Shown: positions 42,199 to 52,356 of the stretch, in pieces
How positions within the stretch are numbered: position 1 is the stretch's first letter
How the letters are laid out: the number at the start of each line of letters is the position of its first letter
From: Pycnopodia helianthoides
Lineage: Eukaryota; Echinodermata; Asteroidea; Forcipulatida; Asteriidae
Direction of reading: 5' to 3'
DNA length: 64,000 bases
Assembly (NCBI GenBank): GCA_032158295.1
Contig: CM063254.1
Span: forward strand, 1,922,001 to 1,986,000
Made by a program: the position numbers and the translations under genes
Notes under the pieces: generated by a model
The model's input: the letters and a program-made list of their open reading frames with translations, nothing else
Database searches by the model: none
What the model was told of the DNA's origin: nothing

Positions 42199-45100
42199 CT
42201 GAATATGTATGAGGTATAGTAAAACAAATATGATATGGTTTATTTTGGTTGAACAGTCGATATTAGCTCCCCTCGGTATTGGAAGTTTTGACAAACTAAT
42301 TCTCTTGGCTTCGCCTTGGGAAATAGCTAATATCGACTGTTCACCCTCAAACCATGTTATATTTGTATAATGCTCTCTCAAGTTTGTTTGTTTGTTTACA
42401 TTCTTACTCATACTATACAAATATTAGATGCGTATAAATGCATTGTCCAAAAATATAGTCACATGGTGAAATCTGGACTATTCCATTTCACCTTGTCCGC
42501 AGTGACACGATCTTGCCTAATTTGGCCAAATAGCGGAAAGATTATTTTGGAAACGACGCTGCGAAGCATCCTGTAATTATCCATATAGGACTCCTATATT
42601 AAATTTGGAGCATTAGCGGCAGTATATGCGGCCAAATAAATGATGACACGTGACAAGTGTTCCACCAATCAAATGGCAAGGATCTGTGTGGGTGTGTGGT
42701 AATATATATATATAAATCGTCCCTGAAGCTGGCCTCTTTAGTGGTTCTGCTTTGGTATCATCACATTTTTATCGTTATGACATTGTCTTTTCATATAATT
42801 CATGTAAGGGGATTGCTCTTTTAGAAAGTGTTTGGTTTTTGATGCTTTTTACTTGCCTTGTTCTTGTTTGAGGCATGATTTAATAAATAAATATAAAAAT
42901 AAATAAATGCATACATAAATGATGTACATGATGAAAAACAAAACTGAGGGCCAACGCAGGAAAATCAATTGTACTTACTAAAGAATATAATCAATTAGGG
43001 CCTACTGAGTGCAACCGCTTGTTGTAAAACTTCATTCTCAAAGTGATTCATAAAGCGTTGTGTTTCTCTGAAAAAGCTTTTTGATCGACTACAATCAATA
43101 TGTACCTTTCCTTGCCAGTGTGCAAGCCAGACATATTTCATGGGTTCATCCTCATACAGAATATGGTCCCCACAGTAAAGGTTGATCTGTAAACAAGAAA
43201 GAAAAAATTGATTGGCTCAGGTAATGATGATGATGTTGCGTGCTATCTGGGCCCAATTTCATAGAGCTGCTTAAGCACAAAAAGTAGCTACGCACAACAA
43301 AATTATGCTTACCAGATTAAGGTTACCAGCAAAAGTGTCATGTCACAGGTATAATTTGTGACTGGTATCCTGCTGATTTCTGCTTAGCAGAAAATTGTTC
43401 AGCATTATTTTCTGCTTAAGCAGCTCTATGAAATTGGGCCCTAGATCTCAGTCTGTAAGCCAAGTGCCAGTCAGGTTCTCAGCGTGATGAAGTACTGCGA
43501 TGCTTCAATTAAGGTTAGTATGCTGTAAGGGTCTCATACTTTGCAGCAGTCATCATGCCTTTCGATGTTGAGCTAGAGGATTTGGAAAGCAGGACCAATA
43601 TCTAGAAAGACACTATCTTCTTCTTGGGGTTGGAGATTGGGACCAGGATCCTGTCCCGGATTTGGGCCAGGGTCCTGTGCCAGATTTGGCCAAGATCTGG
43701 TGCAGGATTTGGGACCAGGGTCCTGTGCCAGATTTGGGTAAAGATCCTGTGCCAGATTTGGGCCAGGATCCTGTCCCGGATTTGGGCCAGGATCCTGTCC
43801 CGGATTTGGGCCAGGGTCCTGTGCCAGATTTGGGCCAGGGTCCTGTGCCAGATTTGGGCCAGGATCCTGTCCCGGATTTGGGCCAAGGTCCTGTGCCAGA
43901 TTTCGGCCAAGATCTGGTGCAGGATTTTGGACAAGGATCTGGTGCAGGATTTGGTGAGTGGTTTGGCGCATCAGTTTCCCCAGGTGGGCTAGGTACTCCT
44001 GGGAGGTGCAACAGGAACGCTGATCCATTTGGTAAATACAATGTGTCTTACAATTTATTCTTAAGATATATTTATACAAGAAGGTTCTATCCCTTTTTGT
44101 CAGCCAAATCTTTCATTTCATTTTATTTATTAATTCTGGTTGTGAAGCCAAGGACTCTCAGAAAGCCAACTTAATCACTATACTAGCCAAGAACCCGTGG
44201 AGAGAAGACAATAAAGGAAGTTTCAGTTTTAGGTGCGGGAGGAAAACCCCAAAGAAATATTCCAGGGAAAACCCACGCAATCAGCCAGGGACTGAAAAAC
44301 CCAATCCATGTAGTGCCCCGGTGTGATTTGAACCGGGGTCCCCAGAGGTGGAAGGCAAGACAAGATACCACTGCGCCAACCTAAGGTTCTATCCCTTTTT
44401 GTCGGCCAAATCTTTGCTCCTTGAAGGGGGGGGGTGAGGGTAAAAGGGAAAGTTTAGGGTCTCACGTCTATTCTCTCTGGAACAGCTAGTTTCTTGATGA
44501 GCAGCTTCTGTATGTGTGAGACACAAGTCCTTACAGAGCAACGGATATACCTCTTCTGCAAGGAGCTGTGGGGTTCGCTCTCAGTCAGCATTTGACACCT
44601 ACATTCCATATAGAAAATAAACAAAATAAAGAAAACAAATGACAAAATACGGTGCACAATAGGATGCTTCATTCTATTTGTTGAGAAGTAAATGTACAGT
44701 TTTCAAAGAGAAGAAGTTTTCTCCTGAAGACGATCAGAGCATACTGATCGAAACGTTGAGTCGTTAACTACCTGTTCTTTTCAGAACCAACAGTTACTCA
44801 AAAGAGATTTTAACATGGTGTTACTGCAAACCTCTCTTAGTTAGAGAAGAACGCAATAATCCAAAAGCTTTGCTTGGTAGGAACACAATCCAGTTAGGTT
44901 TGCAGAATTACTACGAAAAAAAATCCCTCTCAAGAGATGTGGTGCTTTTGACAAGTACAAGTTATGTAACAACTTGACGTTCAGCAGAAAGAGGATCAGA
45001 GTATGCTATTAAAACGTTGAGTTCTTTGACCACCAGTTCTTTTCGGAACCCCAGCAACTCACAGAGAGATTATTTCCCGGGTTTTACCGTAAACCCTACT

Positions 45101-48100
45101 AGGTCAAACATTTTTACTGTGATACAGCGGGTATTGAAATATCTTTCACGTCTTTACCATGAACATGCTCATTTCATACATTCAGCGTAGACAGTCAAGA
45201 AAAATATGGATATTAATATTCTTTCAGGACCCCCAGGTAGGTAGCTGATGATTCGATTTAACCTCCCCTTTGGAAAATTGTCCGAATGACTGTCTTTTTA
45301 AAAAGTTGTCACTCAACAAAGACCAAAGATTTCCTTTTTCTTTTTGGGGCTATTCAGAATAATCAATCAGGCCTTGCGCTTAAGCTTTTTGTGCGGTAGC
45401 CCGCCGGGCCAGTAAACTGCATTTTACTTGCCCCCAGGAAGTTTTAGTAGCCCAGATTTTAAACAGGAATTGTCGTAAATGTAATGTTCTGATGTCTTAA
45501 TGTTAACGATCACAACCAGTTTAATGATCAAATGGAGTTATTTTCACACACTCAATATTGATTAACACATTTTATACATGAATTATACGCATCTGAAAAG
45601 GAAGAAATGAGCATTTTAAACAAGTAGATTGGACAGTTTTTAGTAGCCCACAGGGCAACTTGAGAAGTGGGGTTTACTAGCCCATAGCATATTTTACTAG
45701 ACAATGTGCGCCGGGCTAGTGTTAAGGGCGAGCCCTGACCAATGTTTAAAATTTTAGATTTGGGGGGGGGGAATTGTGGGGGAGGGGTAAAACAAACAAA
45801 AACTCAAATTCAAAATTCAGTTTCCAATTTAAATAAAAGAGGAAGGAACAAAAATTAGGGTAAAAATTAAAATACACAGGGGCCTCTACCAGATTGTCTG
45901 TCATGTCTGTGCCGTTCCATCGTTATCGATCAACCTTTTTTTCAATAGCCGCCCTCCGCGCTCTATGGGGAGTTGGCAAGAATTTCAGCTTCTGTTTCAA
46001 ACTACAAAGTTGCATGCTGGCAGCCAGGGAAAGCCATTCAAAAACTCCTGAGCTGGGAGAACACTGATCTAAAATAATCTGCTTCATTTGAGGCATTACT
46101 TTGTTCTTGAATGTATCGGATACATTAAACAGTCAGTCATTGTTTTAAAAATCTAAATTTGGGGTGGGTGGGTTATAACAAAGACAAAAACAACAACAAA
46201 ATGAAATGCTTAATAATTGATTCTTCTGCATGGTCCTTTAGTATTTGCATGAAACAAACGCTGAACAGGGCTCAAAGTTAACACTGGACCGCTGGCCCGA
46301 GGCCAGTGATTTTAGCATCGGGCCAGTAACCCCATGTTCAGACAAGTCTGGCGGTCTTGTGTTTGTGTTCAAATGTTGACTTTCAGTCTGATAAATACAA
46401 TTCTGTTGATTATCAAAGACTACAAGTTACCCATAGTATACAAATGAGATAAATTTTCTCTCAGTGCTTTTTCAAATTCAAATAGTTCAATTATTAACCT
46501 GTGTAGGCATTTTTTCTTCTCAATTCAATTCTGGTCTTGTACTCAAAATTCCGGTCCAGTAAATATTTTGAGCTGCAAGCCCTGCGGTCTTGTGGGTTTT
46601 TCCCTCCAAATTCTAGCCCTGCTAATGAGAAACCTACCTATGTTTTTCAAGACACAATGAAACCTGCTCATCATTGCGGTAGAAGTGGCTGCCGGAAGGA
46701 TCTAACTTGCCGCTGAAAGACTTCAGTTGCACTTTGCTCTGTACCTTGTCCAGACCTCTCGCTCTGTAGAACTCTCGTTTCCTTCTTTCTTCACCTTTTG
46801 AAGGGGAAATGAAATCAGGGGATTTAGTGTGCCGAGGAATGAGGGGTGGTATTAACGTGTAAGATCTGATGACTAGATTCCTTCTTCCTTTACCCCTAAA
46901 TCAGGAGTTAAGTGTGCTGAAGGCATCAAAGATGGGGAGATATTAGGATGGCAGATAAAAGATTCTAGATGCCATTAAGCTCCAAGCGTCTTTCTCTCTT
47001 CACCTTGGTAAGAGAAAAGTCACGGATTAAAAGTGTTGAAGGCCTAAAAGATGACATAGAACTACGATTTCGGATAAGAATTTCATTTTAAAATGTTGCA
47101 TTACCGTTATCGAACTGAATGCATTCTTATTCAGGGCAAATTGCCCACCCTATTTATAAGACGGCAAGTTCCACACAACATCACAGAACGAATTACACAA
47201 TCTTGTGGTCCCCGCCCCTTCTCAAACTAAAAAAGGTGAGAATATGAGATAATACTTAACATATTCAAAATCTTGCCTGGCGTTGAGTGAAATAAACCAA
47301 TGGACCACGGCTACCATGTTCTATGACTTGGGTTAATCTTTGTATAAATATCACCTATATTAAGACCAGATTCTCACAGGCCTAGAAGAGTTGGAGTACT
47401 AAGGGATAAATGACAGGGCTTACAGGCCTCGAATTAACCCACGGCACCCACAGCAATTGCCGTGGTGCCCTGTGCTTTTGCCGTGGTGCCCTTTGCAAAG
47501 TTCCAATACAAATTTACATTTTCCTCATAGAGGTATCCCCTTGCCAAAGGAAAACTGCCGTGCCCCTTCAAGATCAAAGTTCAAGGCCTGGGCTTACCTT
47601 CAAAGAGATTGGGTACCAGTCTGTAGACCACATCTTGCATTGTCCTGTCTGGTCTGAGATTAATTAGAGGCTGAGTCTCATGAATCTTGATATTACACAT
47701 TGGACATTGTTTGGACATCTGTAGGTACTTGACGATACAACTCTTACAAACTAAGACACCAAATAAATAAGAAAGAATATGTACTTCATTATGCATTTTG
47801 TTTTTAGCCAAGTCTGCTTTTCATCCGACCCTGAGCATTCCTTTAAACCATATCAGCTCCTTAGGAGTATGCAGCACCGGCAGCCAATTGGCGCACAGGC
47901 TGCTAAGCATTCACTTCAACAATCTCTACGCTATGACAAGTAGAAATTATAGTCAAGTGTCTTGCTCAAAGGCACAAGAGTCACAACTGGAACTCAAACC
48001 CATGCTCAGTTGGACATCAACAACCTCCATCCTCCAGGTACCAATTTACTTCCGAGTGGTAAGTAGAAATTCTAGTTAAGTGTCTTGCTCAAGGGCACAA

Positions 48101-50569
48101 GAGTCACAACTGGGACTCAAACCCACGCTCGGTTGACTAAGAGTCACAACTGGGACTCAAACCCAGGCTCAGTTGACGCAGCAATGAGGGCCAAAATTTC
48201 ATGACTTTGTTTACTATGAGTGAACAAAGAAAGAAAAGGTGCTTATGGTAAGCAGGCAAATCCACACTAAACATAAGCGTACTTCACAAGGAATTATTGC
48301 TTGCGAGAATGTGTATTTCACTTGAAAAAGCATTCTTCGCTTACAAACTTAGCGCACAAAATTTTGGTGCTTTGGTGCTTACCCCATAAGCAGCGAATGG
48401 TGACCATTAACGCAGAATGCCGCAATAAGCAGAGCCATGAAGTCGGGCCTAGAATTTGACATTGATGTGCTGGACTACTGCTCGACACAATATTAACAAG
48501 CAATATTATAAACAAACAAAACCAGTCAATGCAAACCCACCTAAAAATCTTGTGCTTCAAGTTCTTATGCATGAATCAGCAAGCCTTGCGCTTAAGCTTT
48601 TTGTAAAGTAGCCCGCCGGGCCAGTAAACTGTACATCTTACTTGCCCCCAGGAAGTTTTAGTAGCCCAGATTTTAAACAGGAATTGCCATGAATGTAATG
48701 TGTTAATGTTAACGATCACAATTAGTTTAACGATCAAAAGAAGTTATATTCACACACTCAATAACGATAAACACACATTTTAAACATTAATTATTCACAT
48801 CTGAAAAGAAAGACATGAGCATTTTAAACTAGTAGGTTGCACAGTTTTTAGTAGCCCACAGGGCAAGTTGAGAAGTGGAGTTTACTAACCCATAGCATTT
48901 TTTACTAGACAATGTACGCAGGGCTATTGATAAGGGCGAGCCCTGATCAGAATTCATCTTAAAAACCCAGTTGAGGATTCCTCATGGCCAAGAGATAAAC
49001 CTTAAAACTCTAGGGTGTTCAACTTCTAGAGTAATTACATATTCTCTTCTTTACCACAAATTTAAACAATAGAGGTTTGAATACACAAGAGTTGTGACAT
49101 TCTACCTTTGGTTACCAGTTCGTCTTTCAAGTAAGTTTAAAAGCAAAGGAAGATATTGTTGTTGTTGTTGGTTTATTCACACCATATTGCAGCCCGGAGG
49201 CTGAATTGCAGTGGTTACAGTAGGTAAAAAACAACAATACACAGAAGGTAATTTAAAAAGTTAGCTTTGGACAGAAAATAAAACCACAGCCAGCTTCTAC
49301 AACAGCACCCTCTTGTTGAAGAAAAGTATCATGAAATCAAGAAAGATCTTGACAAATCACATGCATGTTGCAGTAATATATAAAAACAGTAGGTTTTCAA
49401 TCATGTTTTCCATCAAGCAGGGGAAGTTGTACTGTGGGACCATCATGCTACAAAAGGGTACATGTAAATTCTTGTAAACTCACACGTGTGAAGACATTCT
49501 GTAATTGTGGTAGCATCGATGAAGTAACCAGCACATAAGATGCAAACAATGTTTTGATTTAGATCCTTTATCTTCAACTTCAGCGGTGGCTGTAAATAAA
49601 AAACAAGTCAGGATGAGTGCATGATTTTTACTTGTGATGTCATAGTAGGGAAAACCCCTTTTCTCCGGAATCAACAACATGTTCGATTTGCAGACAGTGA
49701 CATCAGGGGGCAAATCCTTAAAGCCATTTTTATGCATACCGAACAGCCCTCAGTACAGTGTTTACTTCATAACTGCTGCTTACCGTTTGCTGCTTACCAT
49801 AAGCAAAGCATGTAGCTTACTTGCAGGGCCCAATTTCATAGAGCTGCTTTTAAAAGCACAAAAAGTAGCTAAGCACAACAAAATTATGATTACCAGAGTA
49901 AGGTTACCAGCCAAACTACCATGTCACAAGTACATTTAGTGACTGGTATCCTGCTCTTTTCTGCTTAGCAGAAACTAATAAGCAAATATTTTCTGCTTAA
50001 GCAGCTCAATGAAATTGGGCCCTGCAGGGCCCAGGGCCCAATTTCATAAAGCTGTTTAGCAGAAAATAGTCCTTAACACGTTTCTTTGCTAAGAAAAAAT
50101 GAGTGGGGTACCAGTCGCAACATTATAACAATATGGAATGTTGGCTGGTAGCCAGTTTCTGGTAAGCAATATTTTTCTGTGCTTAGCCATTTTTTGTGCT
50201 TACAGGCTTTATGAAATTGGGCCCTGGTAGTTCTAGTAAGAAAATGAGTGATGCAACGATGCAAATCCTTTGCAACCAAGCACACGCACTGTCAATTGTG
50301 AAATTTGATCATTTGCGAAATACTTTTGCTTTTACGCACACTGTTCTGCTACAGCAAGCACAAAATATGCCGACAGGTGAACAGCCGAATGACAGAAGCA
50401 CACACCAAGCAGAGGGCTAAAATTTCCCAGGCGGTGTGGTGGTGGGGGGGGGGGGGTGATCTGTAGAAGCTCTAAATTTAAATACAGTATTTTGATATTA
50501 TGACAGGCAATACATCGTGACACAAAATAATGACATTACCTCATCATCAGCATCGTCGTACCTGAACAT
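42181..50569 (-). CDS. PCGF1: PCGF1, Polycomb group RING finger protein 1 (7 coding exons)
   Basis: Coding exons: 50569-50540, 49589-49484, 47750-47598, 46794-46638, 44598-44466, 43186-43106 and a proposed terminal exon 42198-42181. The reading phase is kept at every GT-AG junction, giving about 225 residues (human PCGF1: 259). PCGF1 is the PCGF subunit of the variant Polycomb complex PRC1.1; with RING1/RNF2 it ubiquitinates histone H2A, and its RAWUL domain binds BCOR/BCORL1. The RING finger (about residues 20-65) keeps all zinc ligands: CILC, ECLH, TFC, KSC, QCPMC. Signature stretches are [36 protein letters not shown] and [14 protein letters not shown]. The RAWUL part includes [19 protein letters not shown] and [31 protein letters not shown] and MQDVVY favour PCGF1 over PCGF2-6. 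An intron splits the RING at Phe after ECLHT. Confidence 0.93.
42205..42365. mobile_element. Short inverted-repeat element next to the PCGF1 last exon
   Basis: ACAAATATGATATGGTTT and AAACCATGTTATATTTGT face each other, with TCGATATTAGCT and AGCTAATATCGA inside. The sequence TATACCTCATACATATTC next to it recurs at 41892-41910 in the opposite orientation. Confidence 0.5.
43106..43186 (-). CDS. PCGF1: PCGF1 coding exon 6 (RAWUL, second part)
   Basis: It holds 27 codons [20 protein letters not shown] + LAHWQGK between a TTTACAG acceptor and AAG|GTACAT. It aligns with the D-N-E-V-L-P-D-H-M-T-M-K-Q-I-W-L-S-R-W-F-G-K end of human PCGF1. Without splicing, the frame would run 36 more unrelated residues to a TAA at 42995. 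Confidence 0.9.
43249..43442. mobile_element. MITE family M2 in PCGF1 intron 5
   Basis: GGGCCCAATTTCATAGAGCT and AGCTCTATGAAATTGGGCCC bound about 190 bp, 62 bp upstream of exon 6. Confidence 0.75.
43628..43955 (+). repeat. 24-bp minisatellite in PCGF1 intron 5, about 13 copies
   Basis: The unit is GGATCCTGTCCCGGATTTGG + GCCA with variants GGTCCTGTGCCAGATTTGGG. As 24 is 8 codons, several frames on both strands are open and give repeats such as GQDPVPDL or GPNLAQDP. It lies between PCGF1 exons 5 and 6, whose phases join without it. Confidence 0.9.
44225..44385 (-). mobile_element. tRNA-derived SINE (family S1), best-preserved copy
   Basis: On the minus strand: GGTTGGCGCAGTGGTATCTT (A-box), CCGGTTCAAATCACACCGGG (B-box in a stem) and a tail with GGGTTTTTCAGTCCCTGGC. 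Lies in PCGF1 intron 5. Confidence 0.7.
44466..44598 (-). CDS. PCGF1: PCGF1 coding exon 5 (RAWUL, first part)
   Basis: It reads [20 protein letters not shown], then [20 protein letters not shown] and ERID. The acceptor is AATGTAG and the donor GTGAGA. Corresponds to the L-Q-N-K-Y-V-R-C-S-V-R-A segment of human PCGF1. Confidence 0.93.
45368..45737 (+). mobile_element. MITE family M5
   Basis: CAGGCCTTGCGCTTAAGCTT ... GTTAAGGGCGAGCCCTG, in PCGF1 intron 4. Confidence 0.7.
46266..46621 (+). mobile_element. MITE family M4, second copy
   Basis: CAGGGCTCAAAGTTAACACT ... AATTCTAGCCCTG; it ends 17 bp before PCGF1 exon 4's donor side (46638). Confidence 0.7.
46638..46794 (-). CDS. PCGF1: PCGF1 coding exon 4
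   Basis: It reads [20 protein letters not shown] ... [18 protein letters not shown]. Vertebrate PCGF1 has the same E-E-K-R-x-R-E-F-Y and R-G-L-D motifs and an H-Y-Y-R-Y-D-E-Q-L-N-L-C-L-E match. The segment between them is shorter and different. Confidence 0.93.
47423..47590. mobile_element. MITE family M6 abutting the PCGF1 exon 3 donor
   Basis: CAGGCCTCGAATTAACCC ... AAGTTCAAGGCCTG, with ATTGCCGTGGTGCCCTGTGC inside. Only 7 bp separate it from the last base of exon 3. Confidence 0.6.
47598..47750 (-). CDS. PCGF1: PCGF1 coding exon 3 (second half of RING)
   Basis: The exon completes Phe and reads [19 protein letters not shown], then [20 protein letters not shown] and [11 protein letters not shown]. 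The acceptor is GTCTTAG and the donor GTAAGC. A MITE begins only 7 bp beyond the donor (47423-47590). Confidence 0.96.
48577..48945 (+). mobile_element. MITE family M5 in PCGF1 intron 2
   Basis: CAGCAAGCCTTGCGCTTAAG ... GATAAGGGCGAGCCCTG. Confidence 0.7.
49484..49589 (-). CDS. PCGF1: PCGF1 coding exon 2 (first half of RING)
   Basis: It reads [19 protein letters not shown], then [16 protein letters not shown] plus the first base of Phe. The acceptor is ATTTACAG and the donor GTGAGT. Contains the first four zinc ligands. Confidence 0.95.
49826..50023. mobile_element. MITE family M2 (first of two adjacent copies)
   Basis: GGGCCCAATTTCATAGAGCT ... AAATTGGGCCCTG. Next to a second copy at 50032-50226, in PCGF1 intron 1. 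Confidence 0.75.
50032..50226. mobile_element. MITE family M2 (second adjacent copy)
   Basis: CAGGGCCCAATTTCATAAAG ... TTTATGAAATTGGGCCCTG, in opposite orientation to its neighbour by internal sequence. Confidence 0.75.
50540..50569 (-). CDS. PCGF1: PCGF1 coding exon 1
   Basis: It holds the ten codons [10 protein letters not shown] followed by a GTAATG donor. The short acidic N-terminus resembles the N-E-E-E before the RING in vertebrate PCGF1. An upstream acceptor (TTCTCCAG at about 50654) makes this a 114-bp exon with 84 bp of 5' UTR. The ATG is placed by phase continuity with exon 2. Confidence 0.75.
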
Positions 50570-50653
50570 TTTGCAATCTTATTTGAAAATGTTTTTAAAA
50601 GATGAATAGAAGTTGCTACTCTCTGTCATGTTTCACATGGTTCTCAGTTTCAT

Positions 50654-51743
50654 CTGGAGAAGAATTATGACACAGATTGTTTGAAAATACACTCATTATT
50701 TGAAGCCAGCCAATACAATCTTAAAAAAAACAAAAAACATCATAAATACCATGATAAATGCTTTATAACAAATCATGCTGAGTGATATTGCTGCTACAGC
50801 TATGATCATAGTATTAAGCAAGCTTCACATGGAGGTAGGTACCACACCAACACAGACGGAGTCAGACAAAGTGTGCATATTGACTTTTAATTGCATTGTC
50901 AGACTCCAGTCTGATGTGTGGTATCCGCTTCCTTATATCATAGAGTAAGGACAGGAAGCTCGCTTAGCTGTAGCTGTTGCATAAAACAGCCATTAAATTT
51001 TGTTCGCACCCTCCAAATCATCCAAATGGCCGCGATCCATCGTCTTAGAAGTTATTTTTAGCAAATTGAAGAAGCATGATTTATTGGCGTGGAAGTGTGG
51101 ATTCACTTTGGCCACACGAGTGAAGTCTGGAAGTGGGGCTATCGCTATGCCTCAGCCATAAGCGTCGATTCTTTGGCACGCTTTGTAGGGGACAGTAAGC
51201 AGAGCCGTTAGCCATTTTGAGATATGGTGGACACATGACATTATACTATGAGTATGACACTACTAGGTTTGGGTGAATTTGTCTGTTTACACCCAAACCA
51301 AACAGTGCACTCCTAAGTGTCCACCATACATGTATCCAAAAAGACTAATGAACTTAGTGTGCTTGTCCGCTCGGCCACAACACACCACCTGACCACGGTC
51401 TTTTTAATACCAAAATAAAATAATGATGATAACAATGTGAAACAATGTATTTAATACAACATTCGTTTGACAACCGAATCTACATCTGTATCAATTCTGC
51501 TACTTGTCAAAGCTTGTTCAGCAGAATGTTGCAGAATTCGGTCACCGTATTCGGAGTTTCCCGTGACTGATGTTGATGGGTGTCCAGGTCAGTGTGTACT
51601 TTGCAGGCGCTAAGCATCTTCCAAATTACATTTACTATCCACAGCAATGGACCTTAACTCTTGAGAAACAGGGCAAGTGGCATACCCATGCAAAGGCGAA
51701 CACAATTGTCATGAAAAAGGCAAAGTTTTGTGGTTTTACTCAC
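50654..51743. other. PCGF1 5' UTR intron (proposed)
   Basis: No open frame of note. Contains GTCAGACTCCAGTCTGATGT-type short inverted sequences near 50860-50920 and otherwise unique-looking DNA. Confidence 0.4.
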
Positions 51744-51835
51744 CGTAGATTTGCCACGGGTCGACTGTCGTCGTGACAGCTGAGCTCAACACAGCCAGCA
51801 GAGGATACACGCTGCCTTGCACGCGCGCGCGCGCT
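51744..51835 (-). other. Probable 5' UTR exon / promoter-proximal region of PCGF1
   Basis: A strong minus-strand donor CTACG|GTGAGTAA lies at 51744/51743. It can pair with the acceptor TTCTCCAG at about 50654 in front of the exon carrying the PCGF1 ATG. The upper limit is nominal. An alternating purine-pyrimidine run (CACGCGCGCGCGCGC) at 51820-51834 marks the likely GC-rich promoter edge. Confidence 0.4.
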
Positions 51836-52212
51836 CTTCTTATTTACGACGAAATCAACATCGACCATTTGAATCTCCATTAAAACGTTCACGAAGTCCT
51901 TGAGTTGTAACCATATTTTTGGATTTATTTTTCACAAAAATCCGTCACCAAAATATCTAAAATCAACGAAAAAACTCTTGACATCATCAGAATCGATTAT
52001 TGAGAAGTCTCGCTTGATAAGAATTTTTTCATATTTTGTTAATTTATCAATTACTGGAATATTTAAAGTTAAACCATAGAGATATATATATAGCTTATGA
52101 GTTTAAACTCATCTGAAAGATTTACTCATCGTTTCCTTATGCACTTTTACAATGTACAGTCAATTACCACATGTAATGCAAGAACGACCCCACTACAACA
52201 CCCCTCACAGAA

Positions 52213-52320
52213 TCCATCCTCAAAGTATTAAAATCAAAAGCACTTCTTTAAATCTCAGAATCAAGTATTTAAGAGTATTGCTTGATGAACAAATAGTCTG
52301 GAAGTGGGCTTGCTATCCAG
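52213..52320 (+). pseudogene. Possible LINE reverse-transcriptase fragment
   Basis: The forward frame reads IKIKSTSLNLRIKYLRVLLD + EQIVWK. This looks like the K-Y-L-G-V-x-x-D-E-x-L-x-W-K segment found near the end of the reverse-transcriptase domain in non-LTR retrotransposons. It runs straight into the 17-bp satellite; the rest of the element is absent. Confidence 0.45.
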
Positions 52321-52356
52321 CCAAAGCGCATTCTTGCACGCTTAGAGCCATAGGCG

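Noticed and set aside
42995..43105. Read-through of PCGF1 exon 6 to a TAA at 42995 (36 extra residues)
   Set aside because: The added residues do not match the RAWUL end, no minus-strand AATAAA follows closely, and AAG|GTACAT is an acceptable donor; kept only as an alternative.
43573..44174. Frames with GQDPVPDL- and [12 protein letters not shown] repeats, in one case running on to unique sequence
   Set aside because: A 24-bp minisatellite in PCGF1 intron 5; exons on both sides join in phase without it and several frames on both strands are open.
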